Below are positions 27,574-37,170 of a stretch of 64,000 bases of DNA, piece by piece; within the stretch, counting starts at the first letter, position 1; every line of letters starts with the position of its first letter. The DNA is taken from NCBI RefSeq assembly GCF_032062245.1, contig NZ_DAMBQF010000008.1:1-64000 (forward strand), written 5' to 3'. The notes beneath the pieces were generated by a model. It was not told the origin of the DNA, made no database searches, and saw nothing but the letters and a program-made list of their open reading frames with translations. The DNA is from Soonwooa sp032062245. Lineage in GTDB: Bacteria; Bacteroidota; Bacteroidia; Flavobacteriales; Weeksellaceae. The translations under genes and the position numbers were made by a program.

Positions 27574-27604
27574 TTGTTTATGTTGAGAAAGTTTTGCACA
27601 TTTG
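27574..27604 (+). promoter_or_regulatory. Candidate promoter of the SusCD operon
   Basis: A TTG at 27574-27576 and CACATTTG at 27597-27604 are separated by 20 nt, close to the Bacteroidota -33/-7 arrangement with one mismatch in the -7 box. It lies 24 nt upstream of the SusC ATG. Confidence 0.4.
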
Positions 27605-27628
27605 TTTTATTGAAAAATTTAATTTGAT

Positions 27629-30600
27629 ATGAAAAAAATAACAGCTAGCGTTTTAGCATTGGTGTTAAGCTCTTCAGTTGCGATGGTTTCCGCGCAAGCT
27701 AAAAAGGGTGATACACTTAAGCAAACCGATATCGAGGGGGTTGTAGTAACCGCTTTAGGTATTAAAAGAGAAAAAAAATCTCTGGGTTATGCATCTCAAG
27801 AGGTGAAAGCCGAAGCTCTTACAGATGGAACTACAAAAACTGGTAATGTTGCTAGTTTGCTTTCTGGTAAAGCTGCAGGGGTGCAAATTAATACTAATAA
27901 TAACTTTGGAGGTTCTACCAACATCGTAATTAGAGGTTATAAGCAGATGGGTGGTAACGGCGGTTCTCCTCTAATTGTAATTGATGGTTCACCTATCAGC
28001 AATGGATTTGTTTCTGGTACATTTGACTTGGGTAACTTCTTATCAGATCTTAACCCAGAAGATATTGCAAGTATGAATATCTTGAAAGGGGCAGCCGCAT
28101 CTGCTCTTTATGGAGAAAGAGCTTTGAATGGCGTTATCGTTATTGAAACAAAGAAAGGTAGAAGTTCTAAAAAAGATAATTCTTGGGGGGTAACATTATC
28201 ATCAGATGTTAATGTTGGTTTTATTGATAAATCTACATTCCCAGAATATCAATCTAGATATGGTGCTGGTTATGGAGCTTATTATGGACCAAATCAAGAT
28301 TCTTATTTTAATGTTGGACCAGGAGGATTACCACAAGTGCCTTTCAGTGAAGATGCATCTTATGGTGGAGAATTTAATCCTAATTTACAAGTGTGGCAGT
28401 GGGACTCTTTTAACAAATATTCAAATAACTACGGTAAACCCCATGCTTGGTTAGCTGCTAAAAATGGACCAATTACTTTTTTTAATAATCCAATTACTTA
28501 TTCTAATTCAATAACATTAGAGAAAGGCGATGCTAAAAATAACTTCATGTTAAGTTATAATAATTTTGACCAATCAGGTTTAATGCCAAACTCTAAGATT
28601 AATAAGAATACTTTCTCTGCTAGAGTAAATCATCAGTTAACTGATAAATTGTCTGCAAGTGTTTATACTACTTTAACAGTACAAGATACTAGAGGTAGAA
28701 ATGCTACAGGTTATTCTGATAACTTGGTGACTGGGTTTAGACAATGGTGGCAAACTAACGTTGATTTATCGCAATTGAAAGATGTATATTTCAACTCTTA
28801 TAGAGCTACTGGAAAGTATGATAACGGAACATGGAATAGAACATCGGCTAACGATGGATATCCATTATATTGGAATAACCCATATTTCCAAGTTTATCAA
28901 AATTACCAATCAGATAGTAGAACAAGAAGCTTCAGTTATGCACAAGTAAAATATGATGTAAGTAAAAATTTCGGAATCTTAGGGAAAGTTTCATTCGACT
29001 ATTACAATATGTTAATGGAACAAAGATTGGCTGATGGCAGTTTAACTCAAGCATTTGGATTATCACGTAACAATGCGCCTTCTGGTTATTGGAGACAAAA
29101 TATGACTGGTTCAGAGACCAATTTTGATTTAATTGCAAATTATAAGTTTGAAATTACGGATAAATTAAATGTACAAGGGGTTGTCGGTGCTAACTTGAGA
29201 AAGAATGGTTTTGAAAGTATTACTGCATCTACAGAAGGAGGACTAATTGTACCAGGTATTTATTCTATTGAAAACTCGATGGGAGAAACTTTAGATCCTG
29301 TAGAGGTTTATCAAAGAAGTCAAACAGGAAGTGGTTATGCTTCTGCTTCATTTGATTACGATGGAAGTATTTTTGTGGATGCTACATATCGTTATGATAA
29401 ATCTTCTAACTTACCTGCTGGAAACAATGCTTACGGGTATCCTTCTATTACAGGGGCTGTATTATTAAGTAACTACATCAAACAAGACTGGTTAAGTTTT
29501 ATGAAAGTTAGAGCGAATTACGCAGAAGTGGGATCATCAACTGGTAATTATAGACTTATTAATACATACAATAAAAATGGAGCTTTCCACAATGAGGGTA
29601 TTTATTTAATGCCAACGGTTCTTAATAACCCGAACTTAAAGCCTGAAAGATCGAAAGAAGTTGAAGTTGGTTTAGAGATGCAATTTTTCAAAAATCGTTT
29701 AGGATTTGATATTGCAGCTTATAAGACAAAGACATTTGATCAGATTATGAATCTTCCAGTTTCTAATGCAACTGGATACAATCAAATTACGATTAACGCA
29801 GGACAAATTGATAACAAAGGTATTGAAGTTCAATTCAATGCAACACCATTTAAATCTAAAGCATTTACTTGGGATATTAATGCAAACTGGGCGAAGAATG
29901 AGAATAAATTAGTCTCATTGCACCCTGACGCTAAGGTGTTGAGATTGGCAGCTTACCAAGGTGGCGTATCACTTAATGCAGTAGAAGGTGAAGCTTATGG
30001 TGTTATCTACGGTACGGATTATGTGTATACAAATGGGCAACCAACAATTAGTCCTACTACAGGCCGTTATTTAAGAACAGCAGAATCTAACAAAGAAATT
30101 GGTAACATTACGCCTGATTGGACTGGAGGTATTAGAAATACATTTACGTTCTTTGGGGGAGATTTATCAGCTGGATTCTTGATTGACATGCAACATGGTG
30201 GGTCTACATATTCTACTGATATGTATTATGGTTTAGCAACTGGTCTTTATGCCGAAACTGCTGTAGGTGGATATAGAACTACAGGGGTTGTATGGCCAGG
30301 TGTAAATCCTAACGGACAAACAAATACAACTGCAACTATTTCTCCACAAGGTTATGGTAACGTAGATGGTTATAGAAGAATGCCTAATGCTAGATTTGTA
30401 TATGATGCATCATATGTTAAGTTACGTGAAGCTAACATTACTTATAGATTACCAAAATCATTGTTAGCTAGTACTTTCATTGAAGAAGCTAAAGTTTCCT
30501 TAGTGGGAAGAAACTTATGGATTATTCATAAAAATGTTCCTTATGCAGATCCTGAAGCTGGTGTTGGTGGTGGATTAGGATCAAGAGGTAACTCTATTGG

Positions 30601-30652
30601 TATCCTACCAACTACAAGAGATATCGGTGTTAATGTAACCTTTAAATTCTAA
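27629..30652 (+). CDS. SusC/RagA-family TonB-linked outer membrane protein
   Basis: TonB-dependent receptor of 1007 aa. A signal peptide (cleavage near SAQA, residue 23) leads directly into a TonB-box-like DIEGVVVTALGIKREKKSLGYA. The plug signature follows (NVASLLSGKAAGVQI, IVIRGYKQMGGNGGSPLIVIDG). The usual N-terminal carboxypeptidase-like regulatory domain is absent. The rest is a 22-strand barrel with many aromatic residues, ending in Phe (VNVTFKF), the outer-membrane insertion signal. It works with the SusD protein 7 nt downstream to import an oligomeric nutrient. No glycoside hydrolase or peptidase adjoins it, so the substrate is unknown. Confidence 0.96.
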   Translation: MKKITASVLALVLSSSVAMVSAQAKKGDTLKQTDIEGVVVTALGIKREKKSLGYASQEVKAEALTDGTTKTGNVASLLSGKAAGVQINTNNNFGGSTNIVIRGYKQMGGNGGSPLIVIDGSPISNGFVSGTFDLGNFLSDLNPEDIASMNILKGAAASALYGERALNGVIVIETKKGRSSKKDNSWGVTLSSDVNVGFIDKSTFPEYQSRYGAGYGAYYGPNQDSYFNVGPGGLPQVPFSEDASYGGEFNPNLQVWQWDSFNKYSNNYGKPHAWLAAKNGPITFFNNPITYSNSITLEKGDAKNNFMLSYNNFDQSGLMPNSKINKNTFSARVNHQLTDKLSASVYTTLTVQDTRGRNATGYSDNLVTGFRQWWQTNVDLSQLKDVYFNSYRATGKYDNGTWNRTSANDGYPLYWNNPYFQVYQNYQSDSRTRSFSYAQVKYDVSKNFGILGKVSFDYYNMLMEQRLADGSLTQAFGLSRNNAPSGYWRQNMTGSETNFDLIANYKFEITDKLNVQGVVGANLRKNGFESITASTEGGLIVPGIYSIENSMGETLDPVEVYQRSQTGSGYASASFDYDGSIFVDATYRYDKSSNLPAGNNAYGYPSITGAVLLSNYIKQDWLSFMKVRANYAEVGSSTGNYRLINTYNKNGAFHNEGIYLMPTVLNNPNLKPERSKEVEVGLEMQFFKNRLGFDIAAYKTKTFDQIMNLPVSNATGYNQITINAGQIDNKGIEVQFNATPFKSKAFTWDINANWAKNENKLVSLHPDAKVLRLAAYQGGVSLNAVEGEAYGVIYGTDYVYTNGQPTISPTTGRYLRTAESNKEIGNITPDWTGGIRNTFTFFGGDLSAGFLIDMQHGGSTYSTDMYYGLATGLYAETAVGGYRTTGVVWPGVNPNGQTNTTATISPQGYGNVDGYRRMPNARFVYDASYVKLREANITYRLPKSLLASTFIEEAKVSLVGRNLWIIHKNVPYADPEAGVGGGLGSRGNSIGILPTTRDIGVNVTFKF

Positions 30653-30659
30653 AAAAGTC

Positions 30660-32126
30660 ATGAAAAAAATATTTTTAATAGTAGGAGCTTTAACGCTCGC
30701 TTATCCAGTCTTCACTTCATGTGCAAGAGATTTTACAGATTTGAATGTGGATCCTAAACATCCTCAAACTTTACCATCAAAAACATTTTTTGCTACAGCT
30801 GAAACTTACTTGTTTCAGCAAATGGTAGATGCGAATGTTAATAGAAATATTTCTAGATTCTTCACACAGCAGTGGACTGAAACAACTTATACAGATGAAT
30901 CTAACTATGATATGGTAACTCGTCAGATTAATACAAATCATTGGAATTTCTTCTATAGAAATGTATTAAATACTGTAAAGCTTGCTAAGGCTAAAGTAGA
31001 AGAAGAGAGTTCAAATACTGCACAAGCCGCTTATGATGCTGACGTTAAGACAAATATGTTAGCTCAATTAGAGATTATTGAAATCTATGCTTGGGCTAAT
31101 TTAGTAGATACCTATAATAATATACCATATTCTGAGGCTTTAAAGGCTGAACCTGGAGGAACAGGTACATTGTCCCCAAAGTATGATGATGCTAAAACTA
31201 TTTATACAGATCTTATTAGAAGATTAACTGCAGTTAATAGTTCAATAAAAGTTGGGAAGATTGGTTTTTCATCAGATATTTCTAATTTTAAAGGAGATAT
31301 GTCTAAATGGAAAAAGTTAGCAAACTCTCTTAAATTAAGATTGGGAGTTAATTTATCAGATGTTGATGCAGCATTGGCTAAATCCACTATTGAAAGTGCT
31401 GTTGCGGCTGGAGTTATTGCATCTAACGCAGATAATTTTACAGTAACTTATCAACAAGGTAATTTTAGTAGTCCTCTTTATCAGAATGTGAATGTTGCAG
31501 GTTCTGGTAGACAAGATTTTGTAGCTGCTGATACATTGGTTGATCCGATGAATGAAAAGAATGATCCTAGAAGAGAAAAATACTTTACAAAAGTTGATGG
31601 TGAATTTGTTGGAGGTGTCTATGGAGACTCTAACGAGTTTGCAAGTTTTTCTCATGTAGCAGATGATATTATTAAGCCAGATGCTGTAGGTGATATTTTT
31701 GATTATTCCGAAGTATCTTTCTTAATGGCAGAGGCTGTTCAAAGAGGATTTTTAGCTGGATCTGCTTCAAGTCTATATAATCAAGGAATTAAAGCATCTA
31801 TGGATTATTGGGGGGTTGAGTCAGCAGAGGCTGATGCATACATTGCTGCAAATCCTTATAATGCTGCGGAATGGAAAAAGTCTATTGGCGAACAATCGTG
31901 GTACGCGATGTACAATAGAGGTTTTGAAGCATGGACTTTTAATAGAAGGTTAGATTATCCTGCATTTGAGAATCCTGAAGGGTCTGTATTAAGTGCTATT
32001 CCTACAAGAATGACTTACCCAGCACCTGAGCAATCTTTAAATAAGACTAACTGGTTAGAAGCTGTAACTCATTTACCAGGAGGAAAAGATGTTGCAACGA
32101 CAAAAGTTTTTTGGGACAAAAATTAA
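30660..32126 (+). CDS. SusD/RagB-family nutrient-binding lipoprotein
   Basis: Outer-membrane lipoprotein of 488 aa that forms the lid of the SusC transporter. The lipobox FTSC places the lipidated Cys at residue 21. The mature start DFTDLNVDPKHPQTLP is typical of the shorter SusD-like_2 group often seen with peptide or undefined substrates. The helical TPR-like core includes WANLVDTYNNIPYSEAL and the C-terminal region EQSWYAMYNRGFEAWTFNRR, both recurrent in this family. It follows SusC by 7 nt and is followed by a terminator. Confidence 0.94.
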   Translation: MKKIFLIVGALTLAYPVFTSCARDFTDLNVDPKHPQTLPSKTFFATAETYLFQQMVDANVNRNISRFFTQQWTETTYTDESNYDMVTRQINTNHWNFFYRNVLNTVKLAKAKVEEESSNTAQAAYDADVKTNMLAQLEIIEIYAWANLVDTYNNIPYSEALKAEPGGTGTLSPKYDDAKTIYTDLIRRLTAVNSSIKVGKIGFSSDISNFKGDMSKWKKLANSLKLRLGVNLSDVDAALAKSTIESAVAAGVIASNADNFTVTYQQGNFSSPLYQNVNVAGSGRQDFVAADTLVDPMNEKNDPRREKYFTKVDGEFVGGVYGDSNEFASFSHVADDIIKPDAVGDIFDYSEVSFLMAEAVQRGFLAGSASSLYNQGIKASMDYWGVESAEADAYIAANPYNAAEWKKSIGEQSWYAMYNRGFEAWTFNRRLDYPAFENPEGSVLSAIPTRMTYPAPEQSLNKTNWLEAVTHLPGGKDVATTKVFWDKN

Positions 32127-32133
32127 TTTTTAT

Positions 32134-32160
32134 AAGGTTGGCTTTTGCCAACCTTTTTTT
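32134..32160 (+). terminator. Terminator after the SusD gene
   Basis: A 9-bp GC-containing stem (32134-32142 with 32147-32155), TTTT loop and T-run. It stands only 12 nt before the start of the lipoprotein gene, so that gene is probably expressed by read-through or from a weak promoter. Confidence 0.9.
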
Positions 32161-32171
32161 ATATTTGAAAC

Positions 32172-32624
32172 ATGAAGAAAATAATTTTAAGTATTATTAT
32201 GGGAAGTATAATTATTTCTTGTAATAATGATAGAGAACCCTCGCCATCCCAGCCTGTTAATTTGAAAGGTACCTTTAAACTTAGTCATTATGAGTTTAAA
32301 AGTAAAAACTATAATATTACTGGTTGCGATATTAATGATAAAATTGTTATAAACTCTGATAAAACTGGCGTATATGAAGATAGTGAGTATAATGATGTTA
32401 CACAAGGTTGTTATGTTGCTGAAAATTATGCTGGTACGTGGAATCTTCAATCGCAAGAGGGATTACTAATTTTAAAATATAAATCTAATGGACTTGACCA
32501 AACTAAATCCTTTGATTTGATTGGTATATCAGATACTGAAATTAGACTAGAAATATCTTCTAAAAATATTGACGGAAATCCTGGTAATGATAATGCGGTT
32601 GCAGTTTGGACAAAAGCTTATTGA
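32172..32624 (+). CDS. Lipocalin-like lipoprotein
   Basis: Small lipoprotein of 150 aa. The lipobox IISC gives a lipidated Cys at about residue 17. The mature part is all-beta in appearance, with the lipocalin-like pattern found in many Bacteroidota lipoproteins: an opening LKGTFKLSHYEF, a central TGVYEDSEYN..., AGTWNLQSQEGLLILKY and a closing DTEIRLEIS. Two Cys residues (CDIND and QGCYV) could form a disulfide. Family assignment rests on fold pattern rather than a strict motif. It is placed just behind SusD, beyond a terminator, and may be a substrate-binding accessory. Confidence 0.65.
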   Translation: MKKIILSIIMGSIIISCNNDREPSPSQPVNLKGTFKLSHYEFKSKNYNITGCDINDKIVINSDKTGVYEDSEYNDVTQGCYVAENYAGTWNLQSQEGLLILKYKSNGLDQTKSFDLIGISDTEIRLEISSKNIDGNPGNDNAVAVWTKAY

Positions 32625-32685
32625 TAAATAATGATTTGTTTAAATTGATAATAAGAGGAATGTAAAAGTAGCAATTGCTAGAAAG

Positions 32686-32717
32686 AAAAGAGCTAATCAA
32701 TAGGTTAGCTCTTTTTT
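32686..32717. terminator. Bidirectional terminator, lipoprotein gene and IgGFc-binding-like gene
   Basis: An 11-bp stem (32686-32696 with 32705-32715) with an 8-nt loop and T-run. It lies between convergent genes and touches the stop codon of the minus-strand gene. Confidence 0.88.
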
Positions 32718-35142
32718 AGTTATTTTTTAACATGATCCATTGTTTTTTTGTTGTCGTAAGTTTTGTTGTAGGTGAGGTCCATGTGAATATAGCCCAATAT
32801 GCATTTGTAGGTAATGGTTTGTTTTCTATATTTCTCCCATTCCATATGAAGTTCTCGCCATTACTTTCAAATACTTTTTTTCCATAACGATCACTAATTA
32901 CTACCTTGACATTTAGCATAGATTTTAAAATCGAAAAATCTAGAATATCATTCATACTATCAGCATTTGGTGATAGAAAATTCGGAAGTACTAGATCTGC
33001 ATCTGCTATTATGGGTAAAGGAATTAGTTTTATTTTTTTTATACCACTGCAAGACGTTGTTGGACTTGTAATTTTTGCGTAGGCCATTGCTTCATTTGTT
33101 TCATATTTTTCATAATTTACAATTTCTTCAGTCAAATCTTGATTCTTGTAATAGGTTACATTATTTGAGCTATTTATGTTAATTCTTGCTAAGCTTAAAT
33201 CATAGATACTAAAATTATCATCAGTGGATAAAGCAGTTAGTGTCTCGCTAAAGTTCTCATTTGGTGTTTGTAGTACATTGACCTTTAGTTTCAGTGCTTC
33301 GCATAAACTACTATTTGTAGTACAAATCTCAAGTACAAACCTATCCGTTCCGGTATAATTAGTATTTGCTTCGTAATTATAAGTTTTATTTAGATTGTTT
33401 ATTGTAACTTTTCCATTAGTAGGAGGAGTCAATATTTTTATTCTATCTATTATCTTATTCTCATTCGGTGCACTAAATTTTATTTCACCTATTATTTTAG
33501 AGCATATATTGCCTAAATCTTTTTCTGTAACTAAGTAAGGACAATAGTCAACATAGACTTCTTCCGTTGCATATGTGACACCTGAATATGTCAAGATACA
33601 TCTGTAGTATCCAGATGTTGTGGGATAGTATGTGGAATTTTCAGCACCATCTATATTAATTTTATTTTTTTGCCATTGGAATCTTTCGAAATCCACATTA
33701 CTGACTTTCAACTCAACTTCTTCTTCGATACAATTCCCGCTTTTTAATATGTAAGGATCGTTACTAAATCCTGTAGTAGCACTTGACCAGCCATGAACAT
33801 ATTCACTACTACCACCTATAATTGTTGCAATAAGTCCATTTTCTGATTCTATTTCTACATCACCTATATGATCTTCAAGCGAATAATACATATAATCTTC
33901 ATTGCCAGTAATTGGAAATGGACCACTTGCTGGATTAGGGAATTGGTTATTAATTTTCAAGCTATTTCCTTTTGGGACCAATAAATTTAAAAAATTACGA
34001 TAGTTTTGTTCTCCAATTTTACCAGTATTTATGATTTTATCTATCTTTCCTGGTAGGGTTTTGTCAAGTGGATGAAGATATGACATAGATCCTGCAAAAT
34101 AGGAGTAGTCTGCAGCTCGCCCAGCCTTGTTGGTTCCTGAGGATAGTTGCATGCAATATATGGGTTCAGATGACTTGATGTACATGCTCTTGCCAATGAA
34201 TAAATTGATAGGTGTTAAGTAGTATTGCCCCGCATTTAAGGTTATTTGAGGTGTGATTGTATTGTTAAAATATAGTTTTGTATTATCCTTTGTTGCAACT
34301 ATAAAAGCCTTTTCTGTGTGCTTACTTATACTTGAAAAGCCAGATTTCATAAAAAACTCTTTACCAAGATTTTTAATAGGGACTAATTGTTCTAGTATTG
34401 TGCTGCCATTTCCATTTTCATAGGCATATTGTGTATTAAATCCCCCACTTACTACTACTATTGGTTTGCTCGATTGGATTTTCGCTCCATTTAAAGTATT
34501 AAAATATTCGTTATCGTAGATGTCAAAGTTGTCAGCTTTTTTAGCAACAAAAACATAAGATTCTCCTTTGTTAAGGGTTATTTCTCGAGTATTAGATTTA
34601 GTACCATCTATAAAGGTAATTTTCGGATCATAACCATAGAATTTAATTGTTGTATTATCTTGTGTTGCCATCACACTAGTCATAAGGGTTAAGGATCCAA
34701 AACCTTCATACATGTCAATCGATGTATTTACTGACATGAAGTCGGTTCCTAATGCAGATTTTCCCTTAGAGTAGATCATCTCACAGTTTCCACCTTGATA
34801 AAACCTTAAGTCAGCATAAAAACTATTTTCTCCAACTAAATGTATTCCCGTGTCTTGAGTTTTTAAATAATTTAAGCCAGAAGCTATAAAATCTTTTCCT
34901 AAAAATGAATATTTTCCAGGGTTGTTTTTGCTTATTGTTATGGTTTTTTGTAAAGTTCCTCTAGAATATATATATACACGAAAAGGATTAATATGAGGTG
35001 TACTTATATTAATTTCTAAATTGGAGCTACCATAAAATGTAACGGATCTATATACCGGTGGAAACCAATGTTCTAAGTCTAGCTGACCAAACAAAGGGCA
35101 GGATATTGTTAATAGTAGAAATAAAAAAAAATATTTTTTCAC
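32716..35142 (-). CDS. T9SS type B surface protein with IgGFc-binding-like N-terminus
   Basis: Exported protein of 808 aa. Signal peptide about residues 1-19 (SCPLFGQ). Residues about 25-470 resemble the IgGFc-binding N-terminal domain: repeated beta segments with TTIKFYGYDPKITF, KGESYVFVAKK, IQSSKPIVVVSGG and the Gly-Asn-rich turns. An Ig-like segment (about 480-540, with a Cys pair) and a cadherin/Ig-like segment follow. The last about 95 residues are a gliding-motility-type C-terminal domain (PNFLSPNADSMNDILDFSI, ISDRYGKKVFESNGENFIW, YWAIFTW), the T9SS type B sorting signal. Thus it is exported by T9SS to the cell surface or medium. The ligand is unknown; IgG binding should not be assumed. 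Confidence 0.85.
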   Translation of the reverse strand: MKKYFFLFLLLTISCPLFGQLDLEHWFPPVYRSVTFYGSSNLEINISTPHINPFRVYIYSRGTLQKTITISKNNPGKYSFLGKDFIASGLNYLKTQDTGIHLVGENSFYADLRFYQGGNCEMIYSKGKSALGTDFMSVNTSIDMYEGFGSLTLMTSVMATQDNTTIKFYGYDPKITFIDGTKSNTREITLNKGESYVFVAKKADNFDIYDNEYFNTLNGAKIQSSKPIVVVSGGFNTQYAYENGNGSTILEQLVPIKNLGKEFFMKSGFSSISKHTEKAFIVATKDNTKLYFNNTITPQITLNAGQYYLTPINLFIGKSMYIKSSEPIYCMQLSSGTNKAGRAADYSYFAGSMSYLHPLDKTLPGKIDKIINTGKIGEQNYRNFLNLLVPKGNSLKINNQFPNPASGPFPITGNEDYMYYSLEDHIGDVEIESENGLIATIIGGSSEYVHGWSSATTGFSNDPYILKSGNCIEEEVELKVSNVDFERFQWQKNKINIDGAENSTYYPTTSGYYRCILTYSGVTYATEEVYVDYCPYLVTEKDLGNICSKIIGEIKFSAPNENKIIDRIKILTPPTNGKVTINNLNKTYNYEANTNYTGTDRFVLEICTTNSSLCEALKLKVNVLQTPNENFSETLTALSTDDNFSIYDLSLARININSSNNVTYYKNQDLTEEIVNYEKYETNEAMAYAKITSPTTSCSGIKKIKLIPLPIIADADLVLPNFLSPNADSMNDILDFSILKSMLNVKVVISDRYGKKVFESNGENFIWNGRNIENKPLPTNAYWAIFTWTSPTTKLTTTKKQWIMLKNN

Positions 35143-35286
35143 TAATTCTAATTTTGCGAATTTATAATTATAAAGGTATAAAAAAACTATGTGATGTTTT
35201 ATTTCATTGTTAATTTTATATACTTATTGTGATAATTTAATATTAATAGCAGATATATAAACTAGATTTTCGTTTTTTTATTTTCG

Positions 35287-35294
35287 TAACTTTG
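35287..35294 (+). promoter_or_regulatory. Candidate -7 element for argS
   Basis: TAACTTTG matches TAnnTTTG and lies 19 nt upstream of the argS ATG. The -33 region is T rich without a clear TTG. Confidence 0.45.
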
Positions 35295-35313
35295 CCATTA
35301 TTTTTTTAGCATA

Positions 35314-37077
35314 ATGAATATTAAAGATAGCATTCAGCAGAAGGTTTCAGATATTATTAATAATCTTTACCAAATCCACGATTTAAAACTTGAAGTTCAA
35401 CAAAACAAAACGGATTTCGATGGTGATTTTACCGTTGTTGTTTTCCCATTGGTTAAACTTCTTAAGAAAAGTCCGGATGTCATTGGTATTGAATTGGGGA
35501 GCGAGCTGACCAACGAAGTTGAATATGTAGAAAGTTTTATTGCGGTTAAAGGTTTTCTTAATTTAAAAATTAACAATTCGTTGTTTCTTGATAATTTCGA
35601 AAATACTTACCAAGATTTTGGGAAAGTAGATTCTAAAAATCAAACTGTGATGGTGGAATATTCTTCTCCAAATACCAACAAACCTTTGCATCTTGGACAT
35701 ATCAGAAATAATCTTTTAGGTTTTTCTGTGGCACAGATTCTAGAAGCTGATGGCTATGATGTTATCAAAACTCAAATTATTAACGACAGAGGTGTACATA
35801 TTTGTAAATCTATGTGGGCTTGGGAGCAATTCGGAAATGGTGTGACACCAGAATCTGAAAATCTGAAAGGTGACAAATTAGTTGGTAATTTCTATGTAGA
35901 ATTTGATAAAAATTATAAGGCAGAAATTGCTGCTTTAATGTCTGAAGGAATGGATGAGGAAACTGCTAAAAAACAAGCACCATCTATGTTGGCTGTTCAA
36001 AAAATGCTCTTAGATTGGGAAAATGCTGATCCTAACGTACGCGCACTTTGGTCAAAAATGAATGCTTGGGTATATTCCGGTTTTAACCAAACTTACCAAA
36101 GATTGGGTGTTGAATTTGACCAAGTTCAGTACGAAAGTAATACTTATATTTTAGGAAAAGATATTATTCAGGAAGGTCTTAAAAAAGGTGTTTTATTCCA
36201 GAAAGAAGACGGTTCTGTTTGGGCAGATTTAACTGACGAAGGTTTGGATCAAAAGTTACTTCTTCGTTCTGACGGAACTTCAGTTTATATGACGCAAGAT
36301 TTAGGAACTGCCGTTGAACGTTTCAAAGATAATGATATTCAAAAATTAATTTATACTGTTGGTAACGAGCAAGATTATCACTTCCAAGTTTTATTTTTAA
36401 TCCTTAAAAAATTAGGATACGAGTGGGCTGATCAACTTTATCATTTGTCTTATGGAATGGTTGAACTTCCGAATGGAAAAATGAAATCTCGCGAAGGGAC
36501 TGTTGTGGACGCTGATGATTTGATGCAAGAGATGTATCAAACAGCAAAAGATAAATCTCAGGAACTAGGAAAATTAGAACATTTAACGGAGGAAGAAAAG
36601 GAAATTTCTTACGAAAAGGTTGGGATTGGAGCGCTTAAGTATTTTATGCTAAAGGTTGATCCAAAGAAAAAAATGTTGTTTAATCCAGAGGAAAGTATCG
36701 ATTTTAATGGTAATACAGGACCGTTTATCCAATATACTTATGCCCGAATTCAATCCTTGTTAAATAAGGCAAATTTCGTTGATTCTGCTATTACAAAAGA
36801 TTATGCGATTAATGATAATGAGAAAGAGTTGGTGATGACTTTGTCAAATTTCAAAGAAGTTATTGCTAGAGCAGCTGAACAACTAAGTCCAGCATTAGTG
36901 GCGAATTATGTTTACGAATTGGTGAAAGTTTATAATTCATTCTATCAAAATAATCCAATTTTGAATCAAGAAGATCAAAATACAATTCAATTTAGATTAC
37001 AGGTTTCCAATTTAACAGCTAAAACTATCAAGAAGGCTTTGGCTTTAATGGGAATTGGCGTTGTTAATAGAATGTAA
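35314..37077 (+). CDS. argS: Arginyl-tRNA synthetase
   Basis: Class I synthetase of 587 aa that charges tRNA-Arg. An N-terminal tRNA-recognition (Add-1) domain of about 105 residues precedes the catalytic domain. The HIGH motif HLGH is at residues 126-129 within SSPNTNKPLHLGHIRNN. Where KMSKS is expected the sequence reads GKMKSREGTVV, the usual variant in many ArgRS. The C-terminal DALR anticodon domain closes with AKTIKKALALMGIGVVNRM, the typical end of the family. Standalone gene followed by two hairpins. Confidence 0.97.
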   Translation: MNIKDSIQQKVSDIINNLYQIHDLKLEVQQNKTDFDGDFTVVVFPLVKLLKKSPDVIGIELGSELTNEVEYVESFIAVKGFLNLKINNSLFLDNFENTYQDFGKVDSKNQTVMVEYSSPNTNKPLHLGHIRNNLLGFSVAQILEADGYDVIKTQIINDRGVHICKSMWAWEQFGNGVTPESENLKGDKLVGNFYVEFDKNYKAEIAALMSEGMDEETAKKQAPSMLAVQKMLLDWENADPNVRALWSKMNAWVYSGFNQTYQRLGVEFDQVQYESNTYILGKDIIQEGLKKGVLFQKEDGSVWADLTDEGLDQKLLLRSDGTSVYMTQDLGTAVERFKDNDIQKLIYTVGNEQDYHFQVLFLILKKLGYEWADQLYHLSYGMVELPNGKMKSREGTVVDADDLMQEMYQTAKDKSQELGKLEHLTEEEKEISYEKVGIGALKYFMLKVDPKKKMLFNPEESIDFNGNTGPFIQYTYARIQSLLNKANFVDSAITKDYAINDNEKELVMTLSNFKEVIARAAEQLSPALVANYVYELVKVYNSFYQNNPILNQEDQNTIQFRLQVSNLTAKTIKKALALMGIGVVNRM

Positions 37078-37099
37078 TTTTTAATTTAAAATTTAATAT

Positions 37100-37130
37100 A
37101 AGAGCTTTCAAATTTGATGGCTCTTTTTTT
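37100..37130 (+). terminator. Terminator after argS
   Basis: A 6-bp outer stem (37100-37105 with 37120-37125) enclosing a further self-complementary core, followed by a run of T. Confidence 0.7.
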
Positions 37131-37140
37131 TACGAATAAA

Positions 37141-37170
37141 AAAACGGATTTCAGTTAAGAAATCCGTTTT
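37141..37170. terminator. Second hairpin after argS
   Basis: An 11-bp stem (37141-37151 with 37160-37170), an 8-nt loop, A-run before and T-run in the stem end. It is either a backup terminator for argS or a stop for antisense transcription. Confidence 0.7.

Noticed and set aside
27629..32624. Complete polysaccharide utilisation locus
   Set aside because: SusC and SusD are present, but no glycan-degrading enzyme, sensor or sigma/anti-sigma gene accompanies them.
37100..37170. Riboswitch between argS and the next gene
   Set aside because: The two hairpins are simple terminators immediately after argS and show no larger conserved fold; the next start is over 300 nt away.
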